Shown here one piece after another: positions 45,534 through 55,136 of a stretch of DNA of 64,000 nt. The notes beneath the pieces were generated by a model. It was not told the origin of the DNA. It worked only from the letters and a program-made list of their open reading frames with translations, and made no database searches. Both the position numbers and the translations under genes were made by a program. How positions within the stretch are numbered: the first letter of the stretch is position 1; each line of letters starts with the position of its first letter. The DNA is from CAWCBG01 sp963793845. GTDB taxonomy: Bacteria > Acidobacteriota > Terriglobia > Terriglobales > Acidobacteriaceae. The DNA lies in contig CAWCBG010000014.1 of the NCBI GenBank assembly GCA_963793845.1, positions 496,001 through 560,000 of the forward strand, in the 5' to 3' direction.

Positions 45534-46625
45534 TTAGTCCGTCTGCTGGGTGATGTTCAGCAACACACCCACGCTTGCCAGGGTGAGAAACAGTGAGGAA
45601 CCGCCGTAAGAGATAAACGGTAAAGGAATGCCCTTGGCTGGCACCATCGCGAGCACGACGCTGATGTTGAACAGCGCCTGCACCACCACCATCGACGTGA
45701 TACCTGTCGCCAGAAACTTGGCGAACATGTCTTCGGTGCGCAGAGCCACGCGGACGCCGCGATACAGGAAGATGGCGAACAGCGCGACCACAATCAGCGA
45801 TCCCCACAGGCCAAGCTCTTCGGCAGTAACCGCGAAGATGAAGTCGGTATGCGGCTCAGGCAGGTAGAAGAGCTTCTGCTTGCCCTCCATCAGGCCCAGT
45901 CCGGCCAGGCCGCCGGTGCTCACCGCAATCATCGACTGAATAATGTGGAAGCCTTTGCCCTGCGGATCCTTGAATGGGTCGAGAAACGCCTGCACGCGAG
46001 CCCAGCGCCACGGCACGCGCACGATCAGGAAGTACAAGGGCAGCGACGCTGCCGCCAGGCCATACCAGAGATAACGTGTGCTCATGCCCGCAACGAAGAG
46101 GATCGATGCCGTAATGGCGGCACAAGCGATCGCCGTACCCAGATCAGGCTCCTTCACGATGAGCAGGCACAAGAGCACCATGGGCGCAGCCGCGGGAATC
46201 AACACGTGCTTCCAGTCTGCGATCTGCTCCCAGCGGGTTTCCAGAAAGTAGGCGAGATAGAGGATGAGCGCAGGTTTCGCCAGCTCCGATGGCTGCAACG
46301 AGAACCCGCCAAACTTGATCCAGCGATGGGTATTGTGCGAGTCGCGAAAGAAAAACACCGCGATCAGCAACAGCGATGTAACTCCCAGGAATGTGAATAC
46401 CACCGAGGGCCGGCGAAACTTCTTGTAGTCGATGTTCATGACCACAAGCATCGCGGCGATACCGGCGCCAGCCCAGGCCAGTTGTCTCAGCAGAAAATCA
46501 TAGGGGGAGCCGAAGCGCTCTTTCGCCATCACCGCCGAGGCGCTGAACACCATCACCAGCCCGATGAAGACCAGCACCAGGGTGACGGTAAACAGCCACT
46601 TGTCAACGCTGACCCGCTTGGCCAT
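45534..46625 (-). CDS. ftsW: Septal peptidoglycan glycosyltransferase FtsW
   Basis: A 363-residue SEDS-family membrane protein that polymerises lipid II at the septum with FtsI. The start is the ATG at 46625, overlapping the murD stop codon by one base and preceded by GGAGG at eight bases. About ten helices are visible. Family motifs: WIKFGGFSLQPSELAKPALI, VKEPDLGTA, the catalytic-loop region HIIQSMIAVSTGGLAGLGL with PEPHTDFIFAVTAEELG, and the C-terminal GIPLPFISYGGSSLFLTLA. Longer upstream frames lie inside murD. Confidence 0.94.
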   Translation of the reverse strand: MAKRVSVDKWLFTVTLVLVFIGLVMVFSASAVMAKERFGSPYDFLLRQLAWAGAGIAAMLVVMNIDYKKFRRPSVVFTFLGVTSLLLIAVFFFRDSHNTHRWIKFGGFSLQPSELAKPALILYLAYFLETRWEQIADWKHVLIPAAAPMVLLCLLIVKEPDLGTAIACAAITASILFVAGMSTRYLWYGLAAASLPLYFLIVRVPWRWARVQAFLDPFKDPQGKGFHIIQSMIAVSTGGLAGLGLMEGKQKLFYLPEPHTDFIFAVTAEELGLWGSLIVVALFAIFLYRGVRVALRTEDMFAKFLATGITSMVVVQALFNISVVLAMVPAKGIPLPFISYGGSSLFLTLASVGVLLNITQQTD

Positions 46626-48049
46626 TACACGTTGCCTCCGCGCGTGCCGGTCCCCACATGCTGCTGCGCAGTTTCTTTGGCAGCGAGTTGAGCAACGAGC
46701 GCCTTGAAAACGCGACCGCGGTGTTCGTAGCTGTCGAACTGGTCGAAGCTGGCGCAAGCCGGCGCGAGCAGGACCACATCGCCCGGCGTTGCCGCCTCCG
46801 AAGCCCGCTTAACCGCCGCTTCCAGCGTCCCCGCGCTTACGACTTCGGTGCCGCGCACTTGCGACTCAATCTTCGCTGCCGCCGCTCCAATGGTGTATAC
46901 ACGCTTCACTCGCTCGGAAAGCAAAGTGTTCAGCACCGCGTAATCGCTGCCTTTGTCTTTGCCGCCGAGGATCAAATGTATGCCGCCGGGAAACGACTCC
47001 AGCGCCTTGAGGGTTGCGTCTACGTTGGTCGCTTTCGAGTCGTTAAAGTATTCGACACCGTGGACCGTGGCCACATATTCCAGGCGATGTTCGACCGCCT
47101 TAAAGTTGGAGATCGCGCTGCGGATCGATGCCGCTTCGACTCCAGCCAGCATTCCAATGCAAACGCCGGCAAGAGCATTCTCCAGGTTGTGCGCGCCCTT
47201 GAGCGAGATTTCTTCGACCAGCATGATCTCGCGTTCGCCGTGGACATCGCGCCAGAAGATGCGGCCGTTACTCACAAACGCTCCCCGGCCAACTTCCTTC
47301 AGCCGGCTGAACCAGTACACCGGCGCCTGCGATTTCTCCGCCATGGTGACGCACGGTTCGCTGTCGGCATTCAGAACGGCAAAGTCGGCGGCGGTCTGGT
47401 TCTCGAAGATGCGCGTCTTCGCCGCCGCATAGTTTTCGAAGGTGTAGTGGCGGTCGAGATGGTCAGGCGTAACGTTCAGCACTACCGCGATCTTTGGACG
47501 GAAGGTGTCGATGGTTTCAAGCTGAAAGCTGCTGATCTCGAGCACCACCCAGGTATCGTCCGTTGCGCTCTCGACGAAGCTGATCGCCGGAGTTCCAATG
47601 TTGCCACCGACCAGCGGCTTCTGCCCTCCGGCAACCAGAATCTCGCCTGCCAGCGCGGTGGTCGTCGTCTTGCCGTTCGAACCGGTGATGGCCACGATCT
47701 TGCCTTTTAAGAATCGCGCCGCCAGTTCGACCTCGCCGATGATGGGAATCCCGCGCTCTCGGGCATGCACCAATTGCGGAACATCCACCGGCACGCCAGG
47801 GCTGACGACGATCAGATCCTGCTCGCGGAAGGTGCGCTCGCTGTGCTGGCCGGTCTCGACGCTGATGCCCTGGTCGAGCAGCAAAGGAATCTCATAGCGA
47901 AGCTGCTCTTCGGACTTGGCATCAGAGACAGCCACACGCGCGCCTTGCTGCGCCAGAAAGAGGGCGCTCGCAACACCCGACTTGCCCAGCCCGACCACCA
48001 GCACACGTCGGCCCTTGAGATTGATCACGGAATTCACCAGACTCGTCAT
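46625..48049 (-). CDS. murD: UDP-MurNAc-L-Ala-D-glutamate ligase
   Basis: Adds D-glutamate to UDP-MurNAc-L-Ala. The length is 474 residues. The N-terminal Rossmann domain is RVLVVGLGKSGVASALFLAQ, the ATP loop is AITGSNGKTTTTAL, and the central Mur-ligase region VLNVTPDHLDRHYTFENYAA carries the conserved His. GVEYFNDSKATNVDATLKAL and LILGGKDKGSDYAVL are typical of the C-terminal domain. It lies between mraY and ftsW in standard order, with intact frame. Confidence 0.95.
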   Translation of the reverse strand: MTSLVNSVINLKGRRVLVVGLGKSGVASALFLAQQGARVAVSDAKSEEQLRYEIPLLLDQGISVETGQHSERTFREQDLIVVSPGVPVDVPQLVHARERGIPIIGEVELAARFLKGKIVAITGSNGKTTTTALAGEILVAGGQKPLVGGNIGTPAISFVESATDDTWVVLEISSFQLETIDTFRPKIAVVLNVTPDHLDRHYTFENYAAAKTRIFENQTAADFAVLNADSEPCVTMAEKSQAPVYWFSRLKEVGRGAFVSNGRIFWRDVHGEREIMLVEEISLKGAHNLENALAGVCIGMLAGVEAASIRSAISNFKAVEHRLEYVATVHGVEYFNDSKATNVDATLKALESFPGGIHLILGGKDKGSDYAVLNTLLSERVKRVYTIGAAAAKIESQVRGTEVVSAGTLEAAVKRASEAATPGDVVLLAPACASFDQFDSYEHRGRVFKALVAQLAAKETAQQHVGTGTRGGNV

Positions 48050-48069
48050 TGTGCCACGTCCGCGGCTGC

Positions 48070-49206
48070 TTAGCGCAACTTCAACGTGGTGAGAGCAAAG
48101 AGTGCAAACACCAGAGAGGCGATCCAGAAGCGGACGATCACTTTCGACTCGCTCCAGCCCAGTAATTCGAAGTGATGATGGATGGGCGCCATCTTGAAGA
48201 TACGTTTCTTGCGCAGCTTGTACGAGCCCACCTGTAGCATTACCGAAACCGCTTCGATCACGAAGATGCCTCCAATAAACGGCAGCAGCAGTTCCTGCTT
48301 GATGATGACCGCCACCGTGCCGATGGCTCCGCCCAGCGCCAGTGAGCCAACATCGCCCATGAAGACCTCGGCGGGATGGGCGTTATACCAGAGAAACCCA
48401 ATGGCCGAGCCCACCATCGAGCCGCAGAAAATGGTCACTTCGGATACCTGGGGCATTTTGGACAGTTCCAGATAATCGGCAAACAATGCGTGGCCGCTGA
48501 CGTAGGTGAGGACCGTCAGCGCCCCGGCAGCGATCACGGTGCAGCCGATCGCCAATCCATCGAGGCCGTCCGTCAGATTCACTGCATTGCTGGAGCCGAC
48601 CAGTACAAGAGCCACAAACACGAAGAACGGCAGAAAGGCCAGAGGCCAAAGGTGGGTGTGCTGCAGGCTGCCGATGACCAGGTCGGGACGGAAGTGCTTG
48701 GCGAAAGGGACGATCAGGCGCGTCGAGTATAGGCCGTACTTCTGCAGGCCGATCAAAATCGCCGCCACTACAAAGGCCGCCAGAAACTGGTAGGCAAGCT
48801 TGGAACGGCCGGTAAGCCCAAGATTGCGGCGATGTACGACCTTCAGATAGTCGTCAGTAAAGCCGATGGCTCCAAACGACACCATGGCCAGAACCGCGAT
48901 CCACACAAAGCGGTTGCTCAGGTCGGCCCACAGCAGAGTCGGAACGATAGTAGCGACCACAATCAGCAGACCACCCATGGTCGGCGTGCCGGCTTTCTTC
49001 TGATGTGCCTTGGGGCCGTCCTCACGGATGTACTGGCCGATCTGAAAGTCCCGCAACCGTCTCACCACCGCTGGGCCAATCACCAGGCCGATGAACAATG
49101 CCGTCAGACTGGCGAACGCAGTACGGAATGTCAGATAGCGGAAGATACGGAACGGGCCGATATGAAAGACCAGAAAACCCTTCTGGTACAGCAGCCAATA
49201 GAGCAA
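48070..49206 (-). CDS. mraY: Phospho-MurNAc-pentapeptide translocase MraY
   Basis: Integral membrane enzyme that transfers phospho-MurNAc-pentapeptide to undecaprenyl phosphate, forming lipid I. It has 378 residues and about ten helices. The start is a TTG (49206) preceded by a GGGGAAG site; no ATG lies nearby in frame. Catalytic motifs: KAHQKKAGTPTMGG, IGFTDDYLKV (Asp pair), SNAVNLTDGLDGLAIG, and the C-terminal His motif MAPIHHHFELLGWSE. It sits 36 bp after murF. Confidence 0.95.
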   Translation of the reverse strand: MLYWLLYQKGFLVFHIGPFRIFRYLTFRTAFASLTALFIGLVIGPAVVRRLRDFQIGQYIREDGPKAHQKKAGTPTMGGLLIVVATIVPTLLWADLSNRFVWIAVLAMVSFGAIGFTDDYLKVVHRRNLGLTGRSKLAYQFLAAFVVAAILIGLQKYGLYSTRLIVPFAKHFRPDLVIGSLQHTHLWPLAFLPFFVFVALVLVGSSNAVNLTDGLDGLAIGCTVIAAGALTVLTYVSGHALFADYLELSKMPQVSEVTIFCGSMVGSAIGFLWYNAHPAEVFMGDVGSLALGGAIGTVAVIIKQELLLPFIGGIFVIEAVSVMLQVGSYKLRKKRIFKMAPIHHHFELLGWSESKVIVRFWIASLVFALFALTTLKLR

Positions 49207-49242
49207 ATTCTTCCCCGTCGTTAGATTCGTGTGGCCGTCGCC

Positions 49243-50625
49243 CTAGTGCGCCAGACCCGGCGCCTTACCCATCCAGACTTCCAGAGCGTGCTCCAGGCGT
49301 ACGCCCCGCGAGGCTTTCAGCAGGACGACGTCGCCCGGCTTCACTTCGCTGCGCAACCACTCGCCCGCTTCTTCCGGCGAGCTCATGAACTGCGCATGAA
49401 CACCCGCGCGCTTGGCACCGTCAACCATTGCCTGGGCCAGGCCTCGAACTCCAATGAGCAAATCGACGCCGTACTGCCCCATGTGCGAGCCGCAGTCGCG
49501 ATGCATGGCTTCGCCGGCAGCGCCGAGTTCGAGCATCTCGCCCGCCACCACAATGCGGCGTTGCCCGGAAACCTGCGCCAACGAACGAACCATACTGTCG
49601 AGGGCCTTCGGATTCGAATTGTAGCAATCGTTGATCACGATTGCTCCGCCATAGTGCAGAACTTCGCCGCGCTTGTCTCCCGCGCTCAGGCTCATCAGCG
49701 ACTCGGCGGCAGCGTGGAGCGGCACCCCGTATTGCAATCCCACGGCAACGCCCGCCAGCGCGTTGTAAATGTTGTGCTCGCCTAAGAGAGGCAGCCTGGC
49801 ACGCACGGTTTTGCCCTCGGCAGATATGTCGAAGATGGAACCCAGCGGACCTCGCGCTTCGATGTTCCGGGCACTCACATCCGCAGGCCGATTCACGCCG
49901 AAGGTCACCACCTTACCGTGAAAGTCCCGGCCAAACTGCGAGACGTAGTCATCGTCGGCATTCAATACGGCAAGACCGCCCGGGGGAAGCGCTTCGATCA
50001 GCTCGTACTTAGCCCGCGCGATATCGGCGATCGAGCCGAAGAACTCCAAGTGCACCGGCGCCACCATGGTCACGACTCCGCAGTTCGGCTGCGCCAGGTG
50101 GGCCAGGGCGCGGATCTCGCCGGCGTGCGACATGCCCATCTCGACGACCGCAAGATCGTGTTCCGGTTCAAGCTTCAGCAACTGCAGAGGCATGCCGAAG
50201 TGATTGTTCAGATTGCCCTGCGACTTCAGCACCCGATGCCTGGTGGAGAGCACATGTGCGATGACTTCTTTCGTCGTCGTCTTGCCCGCCGATCCCGTGA
50301 CCCCGATCAAAGGTCTGCCCCATACGCGCCGCACTGCGGCCCCCAGGTTCTGCAGTGCCGCAAGCGGATCGTGGACGGTCAACAGCCGCGAATCGGCAGG
50401 GAAGCGCGAATGCTGATCCACCCGAATAACCGCGCCAACCGCGCCTTTCGCCAGCGCGGCTTCGACGAAGTCGTGGCCGTCGAGCCGCTCGCCGCGCACC
50501 GCAAAGAAGAGGTCTCCCGGTTGCAGGGTGCGGGAATCGATAGAGTACCCGGTGGCAACGGCGTGGTACTCCAATTCGCCGGAAGCGCTCATCATCTCTG
50601 CCGCCCGGGACACCGCGAGCTTCAT
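49243..50625 (-). CDS. murF: UDP-MurNAc-tripeptide-D-Ala-D-Ala ligase
   Basis: Adds D-Ala-D-Ala to the UDP-MurNAc-tripeptide. The length is 460 residues. The N-terminal domain has YSIDSRTLQPGDLFFAVRGE. The ATP loop is GVTGSAGKTTTKEVIAHVL. NLNNHFGMPLQLL and VVEMGMSHAGEIR are MurF-specific, and INDCYNSNPKALDSMVRSLA marks the C-terminal domain. The start codon overlaps the murE stop (ATGA), so translation is coupled. Frame intact. Confidence 0.95.
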   Translation of the reverse strand: MKLAVSRAAEMMSASGELEYHAVATGYSIDSRTLQPGDLFFAVRGERLDGHDFVEAALAKGAVGAVIRVDQHSRFPADSRLLTVHDPLAALQNLGAAVRRVWGRPLIGVTGSAGKTTTKEVIAHVLSTRHRVLKSQGNLNNHFGMPLQLLKLEPEHDLAVVEMGMSHAGEIRALAHLAQPNCGVVTMVAPVHLEFFGSIADIARAKYELIEALPPGGLAVLNADDDYVSQFGRDFHGKVVTFGVNRPADVSARNIEARGPLGSIFDISAEGKTVRARLPLLGEHNIYNALAGVAVGLQYGVPLHAAAESLMSLSAGDKRGEVLHYGGAIVINDCYNSNPKALDSMVRSLAQVSGQRRIVVAGEMLELGAAGEAMHRDCGSHMGQYGVDLLIGVRGLAQAMVDGAKRAGVHAQFMSSPEEAGEWLRSEVKPGDVVLLKASRGVRLEHALEVWMGKAPGLAH

Positions 50626-52134
50626 GGACGCGTCACCTCGGCAGCTTCCTCGGTGCCGTAGCCCGCGTGCAGCAGAGCCTTGCGCGCGACTTCAATATCG
50701 TCGAACGGTGCTGCACCGTCGCGCGTGACCTGTACCTTCTCGTGCCCCTTGCCGGCGATCAGAACGATGTCGCCGCTGGCCGCCTCACGGATTGCCAGAG
50801 CGATGGCTTTGCGGCGGTCAGGCTCCAGCGCGTAGCGCGTGCCACTGCGCTGCAAACCGGGCAACGCATCGTTGATGATGTCGATGGGATTCTCGCTGCG
50901 GGGATTGTCGCTGGTCAGCACCACGAAGTCGCTGCCGCGTCCGGCAGCTTCGCCCATCAAGGGCCGCTTGGCGCGGTCACGATCGCCGCCGCAGCCGAAC
51001 ACGGTGATGACTCGTCCCGAACTGCCACGTTGTGCCAGAAAGTCGCGCGCGACGGCCGTAAGATTGCGCAGCGCATCGTCCGTGTGCGCATAGTCCACGA
51101 TCACGGTGAAGGGCTGCCCGGCATCGACCTGCTCGAAGCGGCCCGCGACCCGGTCGGTCTCGCTGATGGCCTCGGCGATCGCCGCCGGCTCAATACCCCT
51201 CGCATAAGCCGCGGCGGAGGCGGCAAGGAGGTTATAGACATTCACCCGGCCCAGCAGGGGAGACCACAGCGGTACCTCGCGATCGGGCATGGCTCAGCGT
51301 GAATCTGGTTCCGCTGGTGTGGATCTCGAGTCTCCTTCGCATGAAAGTCACCGCGCTCGATGCCATACGTGAGAACTTGCCGGCATCCCTTACACAACCT
51401 GATGAGCTGTTGACCGTACTCGTCGTCCGTATTGATCACGGCAACCCTTGGCGGCTCGGTGCCCAACCCCTTGAATAAAGCCGCCTTGGAATCGAAGTAG
51501 TTCTCCATGGTGGCGTGGTAGTCGAGGTGATCGCGGGTAAGGTTGCTGAACACCGCAACATCGAAGGGCACGCCATAGACCCGTTCCTGCTCAAGCGCGT
51601 GCGAGGAGACTTCCATCACGGCCTCTGTGCAACCGGCACCCACTGCGCGGGCGAATATCTGATTCAACTCCAGGGCTTCCGGCGTGGTGTGCGGCGAGGG
51701 AATGATCTCATCGGCAATGCGATACTCGACCGTGCCCAGCAGCACAGCTTTGCGGGTCCTGCCGCTCGCAGCATCGCATTGAGCAGGAACGTCGTCGTGG
51801 TCTTGCCGTTGGTGCCGGTGATTCCGGTGACACTCAAATGCTCTGCCGGACGGCCATAGAAGTTGGCGCTCAGCCGCGCCAGCGCGCGCCGTCCATGGGG
51901 GACCTGTGCCCAGGCGACGCCCTCTCTCGCAGGCAACGAATCGCTGACGACGGCCACGGCTCCGGCAGCCAAAGCCGCGTCGATGTAACGATTGCCGTCC
52001 GTAGTGCCGCCGCGCATGGCGACGAAACACCATCCCGGCTGCACCCGCCGGCTGTCATAGTCGAGCCCGGAAATATCGGGATTGCCCTGCTGCGCGAGAA
52101 CCTCGGCACCATCGAGCAACTGAAGGAAGTTCAT
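50622..52134 (-). CDS. murE: UDP-MurNAc-L-Ala-D-Glu-2,6-diaminopimelate ligase, three frameshifts
   Basis: Adds the third residue, probably meso-diaminopimelate, to UDP-MurNAc-L-Ala-D-Glu. In order: the N-terminal domain (SGLDYDSRRVQPGWCFVAMR), the ATP loop TGITGTNGKTTTTFLL, the central region EVSSHALEQERVYGV and NLTRDHLDYHATMENYF, and the C-terminal domain with VIVDYAHTDDALRNL, VFGCGGDRDRAKRPLM and the DAP-type motif LTSDNPRSENPIDII. The frame breaks three times: near 51756 (one base missing in a C run), near 51335 (extra C) and near 51289 (extra C before ATG). With these repaired the protein is about 504 codons, normal for MurE. Errors are more likely than decay of an essential gene. It overlaps murF and is preceded by the toxin gene. 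Confidence 0.93.
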
Positions 52135-52215
52135 CTCGACGCCTCAGTAAAGTCACCGGCACGCCGGGCAAACTCTGAACGAGACCAGGTGTGAGATTTC
52201 GCAACCATGCCGGGT

Positions 52216-52581
52216 TTATTCTTCAATCCGCTTGTTGACCGGACCCGCGATCCCAAGAAAAACCAGAACCGCGCGGTTTAGCCGGATCATATCTTCGTCG
52301 GCAAGTCGGCCGATGCGCACGCCAATCTTCGACTTAGCTACAGTCATGATCTTGTCCACCATAAGACGGCACTCGAAGCGCAGTCCATTACTCTTGCTGG
52401 GTTCAACCAGCAGGCGGAACAGGGGGGCTGGTGTCGGATTGGTCGTGAACCCACAGACCGTAATGGAGTGCGTGCGATCGAAACGATCATCCTGGAGGAT
52501 CACAACCGGACGAGGTTTGCGGGCATACTCTTTGTCCCCGGAGACGGTCCAGATCTCCCCTCGCTTCACGCGTCGTCCCAA
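52216..52581 (-). CDS. mazF: MazF/PemK-type mRNA interferase toxin
   Basis: A 121-residue type II toxin expected to cleave mRNA at short sequences. It begins VKRGEIWTVSGDKEYARKP with the MazF-typical RGEIW strand. KPRPVVILQDDRF carries the conserved Arg-Pro loop, ITVCGFTTNP contains the catalytic Thr region, and SRLMVDK-like CRLMVDKIMTVAKSKIG follows. It overlaps the antitoxin gene by 16 bases, giving translational coupling. It lies 81 bp before murE (in reading direction) and 112 bp plus the antitoxin after ftsI, all on the same strand. The pair therefore interrupts the dcw cluster. The fit to the chromosomal MazF group partnered by DUF3018 antitoxins is good. Confidence 0.9.
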   Translation of the reverse strand: MGRRVKRGEIWTVSGDKEYARKPRPVVILQDDRFDRTHSITVCGFTTNPTPAPLFRLLVEPSKSNGLRFECRLMVDKIMTVAKSKIGVRIGRLADEDMIRLNRAVLVFLGIAGPVNKRIEE

Positions 52582-52790
52582 TCCGCTACAGAGTCGACGA
52601 ACGCCTGATCTTCCTTTTCTTGCGCGCTTCGTGCGATGGCGAGAGATTGCCGATGCGCCTCTGCCGCAAACTCGGGCGAGCGCACGTCAGGCACCCAAAT
52701 CTGGATGGGACGTAGCCCCTGTCGACGCAGCCGCTCCCGATGTGCTCTCACCTTGTTCCGCGAGGACTTAGTTTGATTTCGGACTGCCAT
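52566..52790 (-). CDS. mazE: MazE-like antitoxin (DUF3018)
   Basis: A 74-residue antitoxin of the DUF3018 group that should bind and neutralise the MazF toxin encoded next. The N-terminal basic region (RNQTKSSRNKVRAHRERLRR) is DNA-binding-like. The signature GLRPIQIWVPDVRSPEFA is conserved in the family, and an acidic C-terminus (EKEDQAFVDSVADWDDA) is the probable toxin-binding tail. The start at ATG 52790 fits the family length and follows AGAGAAG; the open frame upstream overlaps ftsI and the operator. A perfect palindrome 16 bp upstream is the likely autoregulatory site. Confidence 0.9.
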   Translation of the reverse strand: MAVRNQTKSSRNKVRAHRERLRRQGLRPIQIWVPDVRSPEFAAEAHRQSLAIARSAQEKEDQAFVDSVADWDDA

Positions 52791-52806
52791 TGTCTTCTCT
52801 TCGGAA

Positions 52807-52818
52807 GTTACATGTAAC
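52807..52818. promoter_or_regulatory. Palindromic operator upstream of mazE
   Basis: GTTACATGTAAC is a perfect 12-bp palindrome centred about 23 bp before the antitoxin start, in an AT-rich patch of otherwise GC-rich sequence. Position and symmetry fit the autoregulatory operator of a MazE/MazF pair. Confidence 0.6.
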
Positions 52819-52902
52819 CTTAGCAGAAGGCCCCTTAACCGGGCAACCGCGCCGCCGGTTCCGTTCCAGAACCACGAGGTAATTCCCGGGTGGATCTCCA
52901 CC

Positions 52903-55101
52903 TCAGTGACTGAACCGAACCGTAACTCTCTGTCCCGACAAAAGGTGGCTTCCCGGCAACGGTGACTGCTCGCGCGCCACGCCGCTTCCGATCGCATTGA
53001 TTTCCAGCCCGGACTGCTGCGCGACTTCCACGGCGGCGCGAAGACTCTTGCCCAGAAAGGTCGGGACTACGATGCCGCTGTCCACATCCAGCACGACTGT
53101 ACCGTCAGCCGCCTTCGCGGGTTGTGGGTTTCCAGCGTTTGGCGGCGAACTCAGATTGGGCGTGGGCTGGGAAACTGGAATGCTCGCCGCTGCGGCGACG
53201 GGTATCAGGTTCGCGCCACCGGAGTCGGGCGTCCTGGCAGCCGCCACGGGCGCGGAGGAAGCGGGTTGCGTCGTAGTCGTTGCTCCGGCGTCGCTGTCGG
53301 TCATCAGCAGGGGAGCACCGAGCCGGTCAGCGTCGCCCTCGCTCACGTCTTCATCCTTCACCGCTGCACGTAATACATTCCTCTGCGGATTCTTGATCTC
53401 CACATCGTGCGGTACGTGCATATACTCCAGCACCTGTTGCGCAATGCGTTTGAACACGGGAGCCGACACCTGACCGCCCTGGTGCAATCCCTCGGCCGAA
53501 TCGAGAATCACTTCGATGGTGACGGCAGGGTTGTTAACAGGTGCAAAGCCCACGAACGATCCGACGTACTTTGTCTTGGAATAAGTGCCCGTCTTGGGAT
53601 CGACCTTCTGGGCGGTGCCGGTTTTTCCGGCGTCGGTATAGCCATCAAGAATCGCTCGTCTCGCGGTCCCGAAGAGCACCACGCCTTCCATCATTTTCTT
53701 CATCTGGGCCGCCGTCATGGGCGAGATCACCCGATGCTGCAATGGAGGATGAAAGACGACGCGCTGTGGCGAAGCGCTCGGAGGTAATTCGCCAGCCACG
53801 ATGCGCGGTGGGGTATAGAGACCGTCATTTGCGATGGTGGAAATCATGGAAATCGTCTGCAATGGGGTCACGCCGATCTCTTGTCCCATCGAGATGGCGC
53901 CGATCGACACCTTCGACCAGCGGGTCCACGGCTTCGCCAGACCGCGTGTCTCGCCCGGCAGCTCAATCCCGGTCTGCGCCCCAAAGCCGTAGTCCTTGAT
54001 GTAATGATCGAACCGCTCGGGCCCCATCCGCATGCCCACTTTGATTGCCGCCACGTCGCTGGAGTGCGCCAGCGCCTCGGCAACCGTGACGACGCCCAGC
54101 TTCTCGTGATCGCGAATCCGCATACCGAAAACATCGATGGAGCCGTTCTGGCAGTCGATCTTCTCCTCGGGCGTGACCAGATGCTGCTCGATGGCCGCGG
54201 AATAGGTCACAATCTTGAATACCGAGCCGGGCTCGTAGATATCGCTCACCGCGCGGTTCTTCAACGCTTCCAGGGGAACACTGTTAAAGACGTTCGGATT
54301 GAACGTAGGACGGTTCGCCAGCGCCAGGATCTCGCCGGTATGCGGGTTCTGCACCACCACGGTGCCCGCGATCGCCTTGGTCTCCTCCATGGCGCGTTCA
54401 AGTTCGCGCTCGGCGATGTACTGAATCGTGCTGTCGATGGTGAGAACCAGGTTTTGCCCCGGATCGGGCATCCGCTCGACGCGATTGTAGAGCTTGCGGC
54501 GGGCGTCAATGGAGATCAACTCCTGGCCCGGGATGCCCTCCAGATCGTCGTTAAACTCGCGTTCCAGCCCGCCCAGCCCTTCGCCGTCGAGCCCGACATA
54601 GCCCAGGACCTGCGCCAGCAATTCGCGCTTGGGATAGAAACGTTTCGGTTCTTTGCGGAAATAAACGCCGCGCAGATTCAGGGCGCGAACCCGGTTGCTG
54701 GTGTCGGCATCCACCTTGCGAGCAACCCAGGCAAACGAACGCGAAGCGTTCAGGCGGGCCACGATCTCCAGGGGATCGAGGTTCAGCACCTTGCCCAGAA
54801 TCGACGCAGTACTCTCTTTGTCAGGAATTTCGCCCGGCACTGCAAACACCGAGTCCACGTCAATCGACATGGCCAGCGCAGCGCCGTTGCGGTCATAGAT
54901 GTTGCCCCGGCGCGGCTCGACTTCGATGGTCCGGCTGTGCTGGCGCTCGGCCAGGTCGAAGAATCGCTTGTACTGGAAGACTTGCAAGTCCACCAGGCGG
55001 TAGCACACCGCCATCACCCACAGCAACAGAATCGCAGCCAGGATATACAGCCGACGGCTCGGTGTCTTGGGTGGAGCGCTCGCCCGCATTGCTCTATTCA
55101 C
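52903..55101 (-). CDS. ftsI: Septal transpeptidase FtsI (PBP3) with C-terminal PASTA domain
   Basis: Class B penicillin-binding protein that cross-links septal peptidoglycan, a bitopic membrane protein. The length of 732 residues is long. The membrane helix is at 19-36. The dimerisation domain begins RTIEVEPRRGNIYDRNGAAL. The transpeptidase motifs are SVFK (293-296), S-S-D (347-349, where S-x-N is usual) and KTG (493-495). After a Thr/Ala/Pro-rich linker (about 600-665) a single PASTA domain closes the protein (VPTFLGKSLRAAVEVAQQS). PASTA-bearing FtsI is common in Gram-positives and in Acidobacteriota. Between ftsL and this gene lies a hairpin repeat. Frame intact. Confidence 0.93.
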   Translation of the reverse strand: MNRAMRASAPPKTPSRRLYILAAILLLWVMAVCYRLVDLQVFQYKRFFDLAERQHSRTIEVEPRRGNIYDRNGAALAMSIDVDSVFAVPGEIPDKESTASILGKVLNLDPLEIVARLNASRSFAWVARKVDADTSNRVRALNLRGVYFRKEPKRFYPKRELLAQVLGYVGLDGEGLGGLEREFNDDLEGIPGQELISIDARRKLYNRVERMPDPGQNLVLTIDSTIQYIAERELERAMEETKAIAGTVVVQNPHTGEILALANRPTFNPNVFNSVPLEALKNRAVSDIYEPGSVFKIVTYSAAIEQHLVTPEEKIDCQNGSIDVFGMRIRDHEKLGVVTVAEALAHSSDVAAIKVGMRMGPERFDHYIKDYGFGAQTGIELPGETRGLAKPWTRWSKVSIGAISMGQEIGVTPLQTISMISTIANDGLYTPPRIVAGELPPSASPQRVVFHPPLQHRVISPMTAAQMKKMMEGVVLFGTARRAILDGYTDAGKTGTAQKVDPKTGTYSKTKYVGSFVGFAPVNNPAVTIEVILDSAEGLHQGGQVSAPVFKRIAQQVLEYMHVPHDVEIKNPQRNVLRAAVKDEDVSEGDADRLGAPLLMTDSDAGATTTTQPASSAPVAAARTPDSGGANLIPVAAAASIPVSQPTPNLSSPPNAGNPQPAKAADGTVVLDVDSGIVVPTFLGKSLRAAVEVAQQSGLEINAIGSGVAREQSPLPGSHLLSGQRVTVRFSH

Positions 55102-55136
55102 TCCTTAAGGCCCTGGATACCAAGAGTTCGGGTAGA

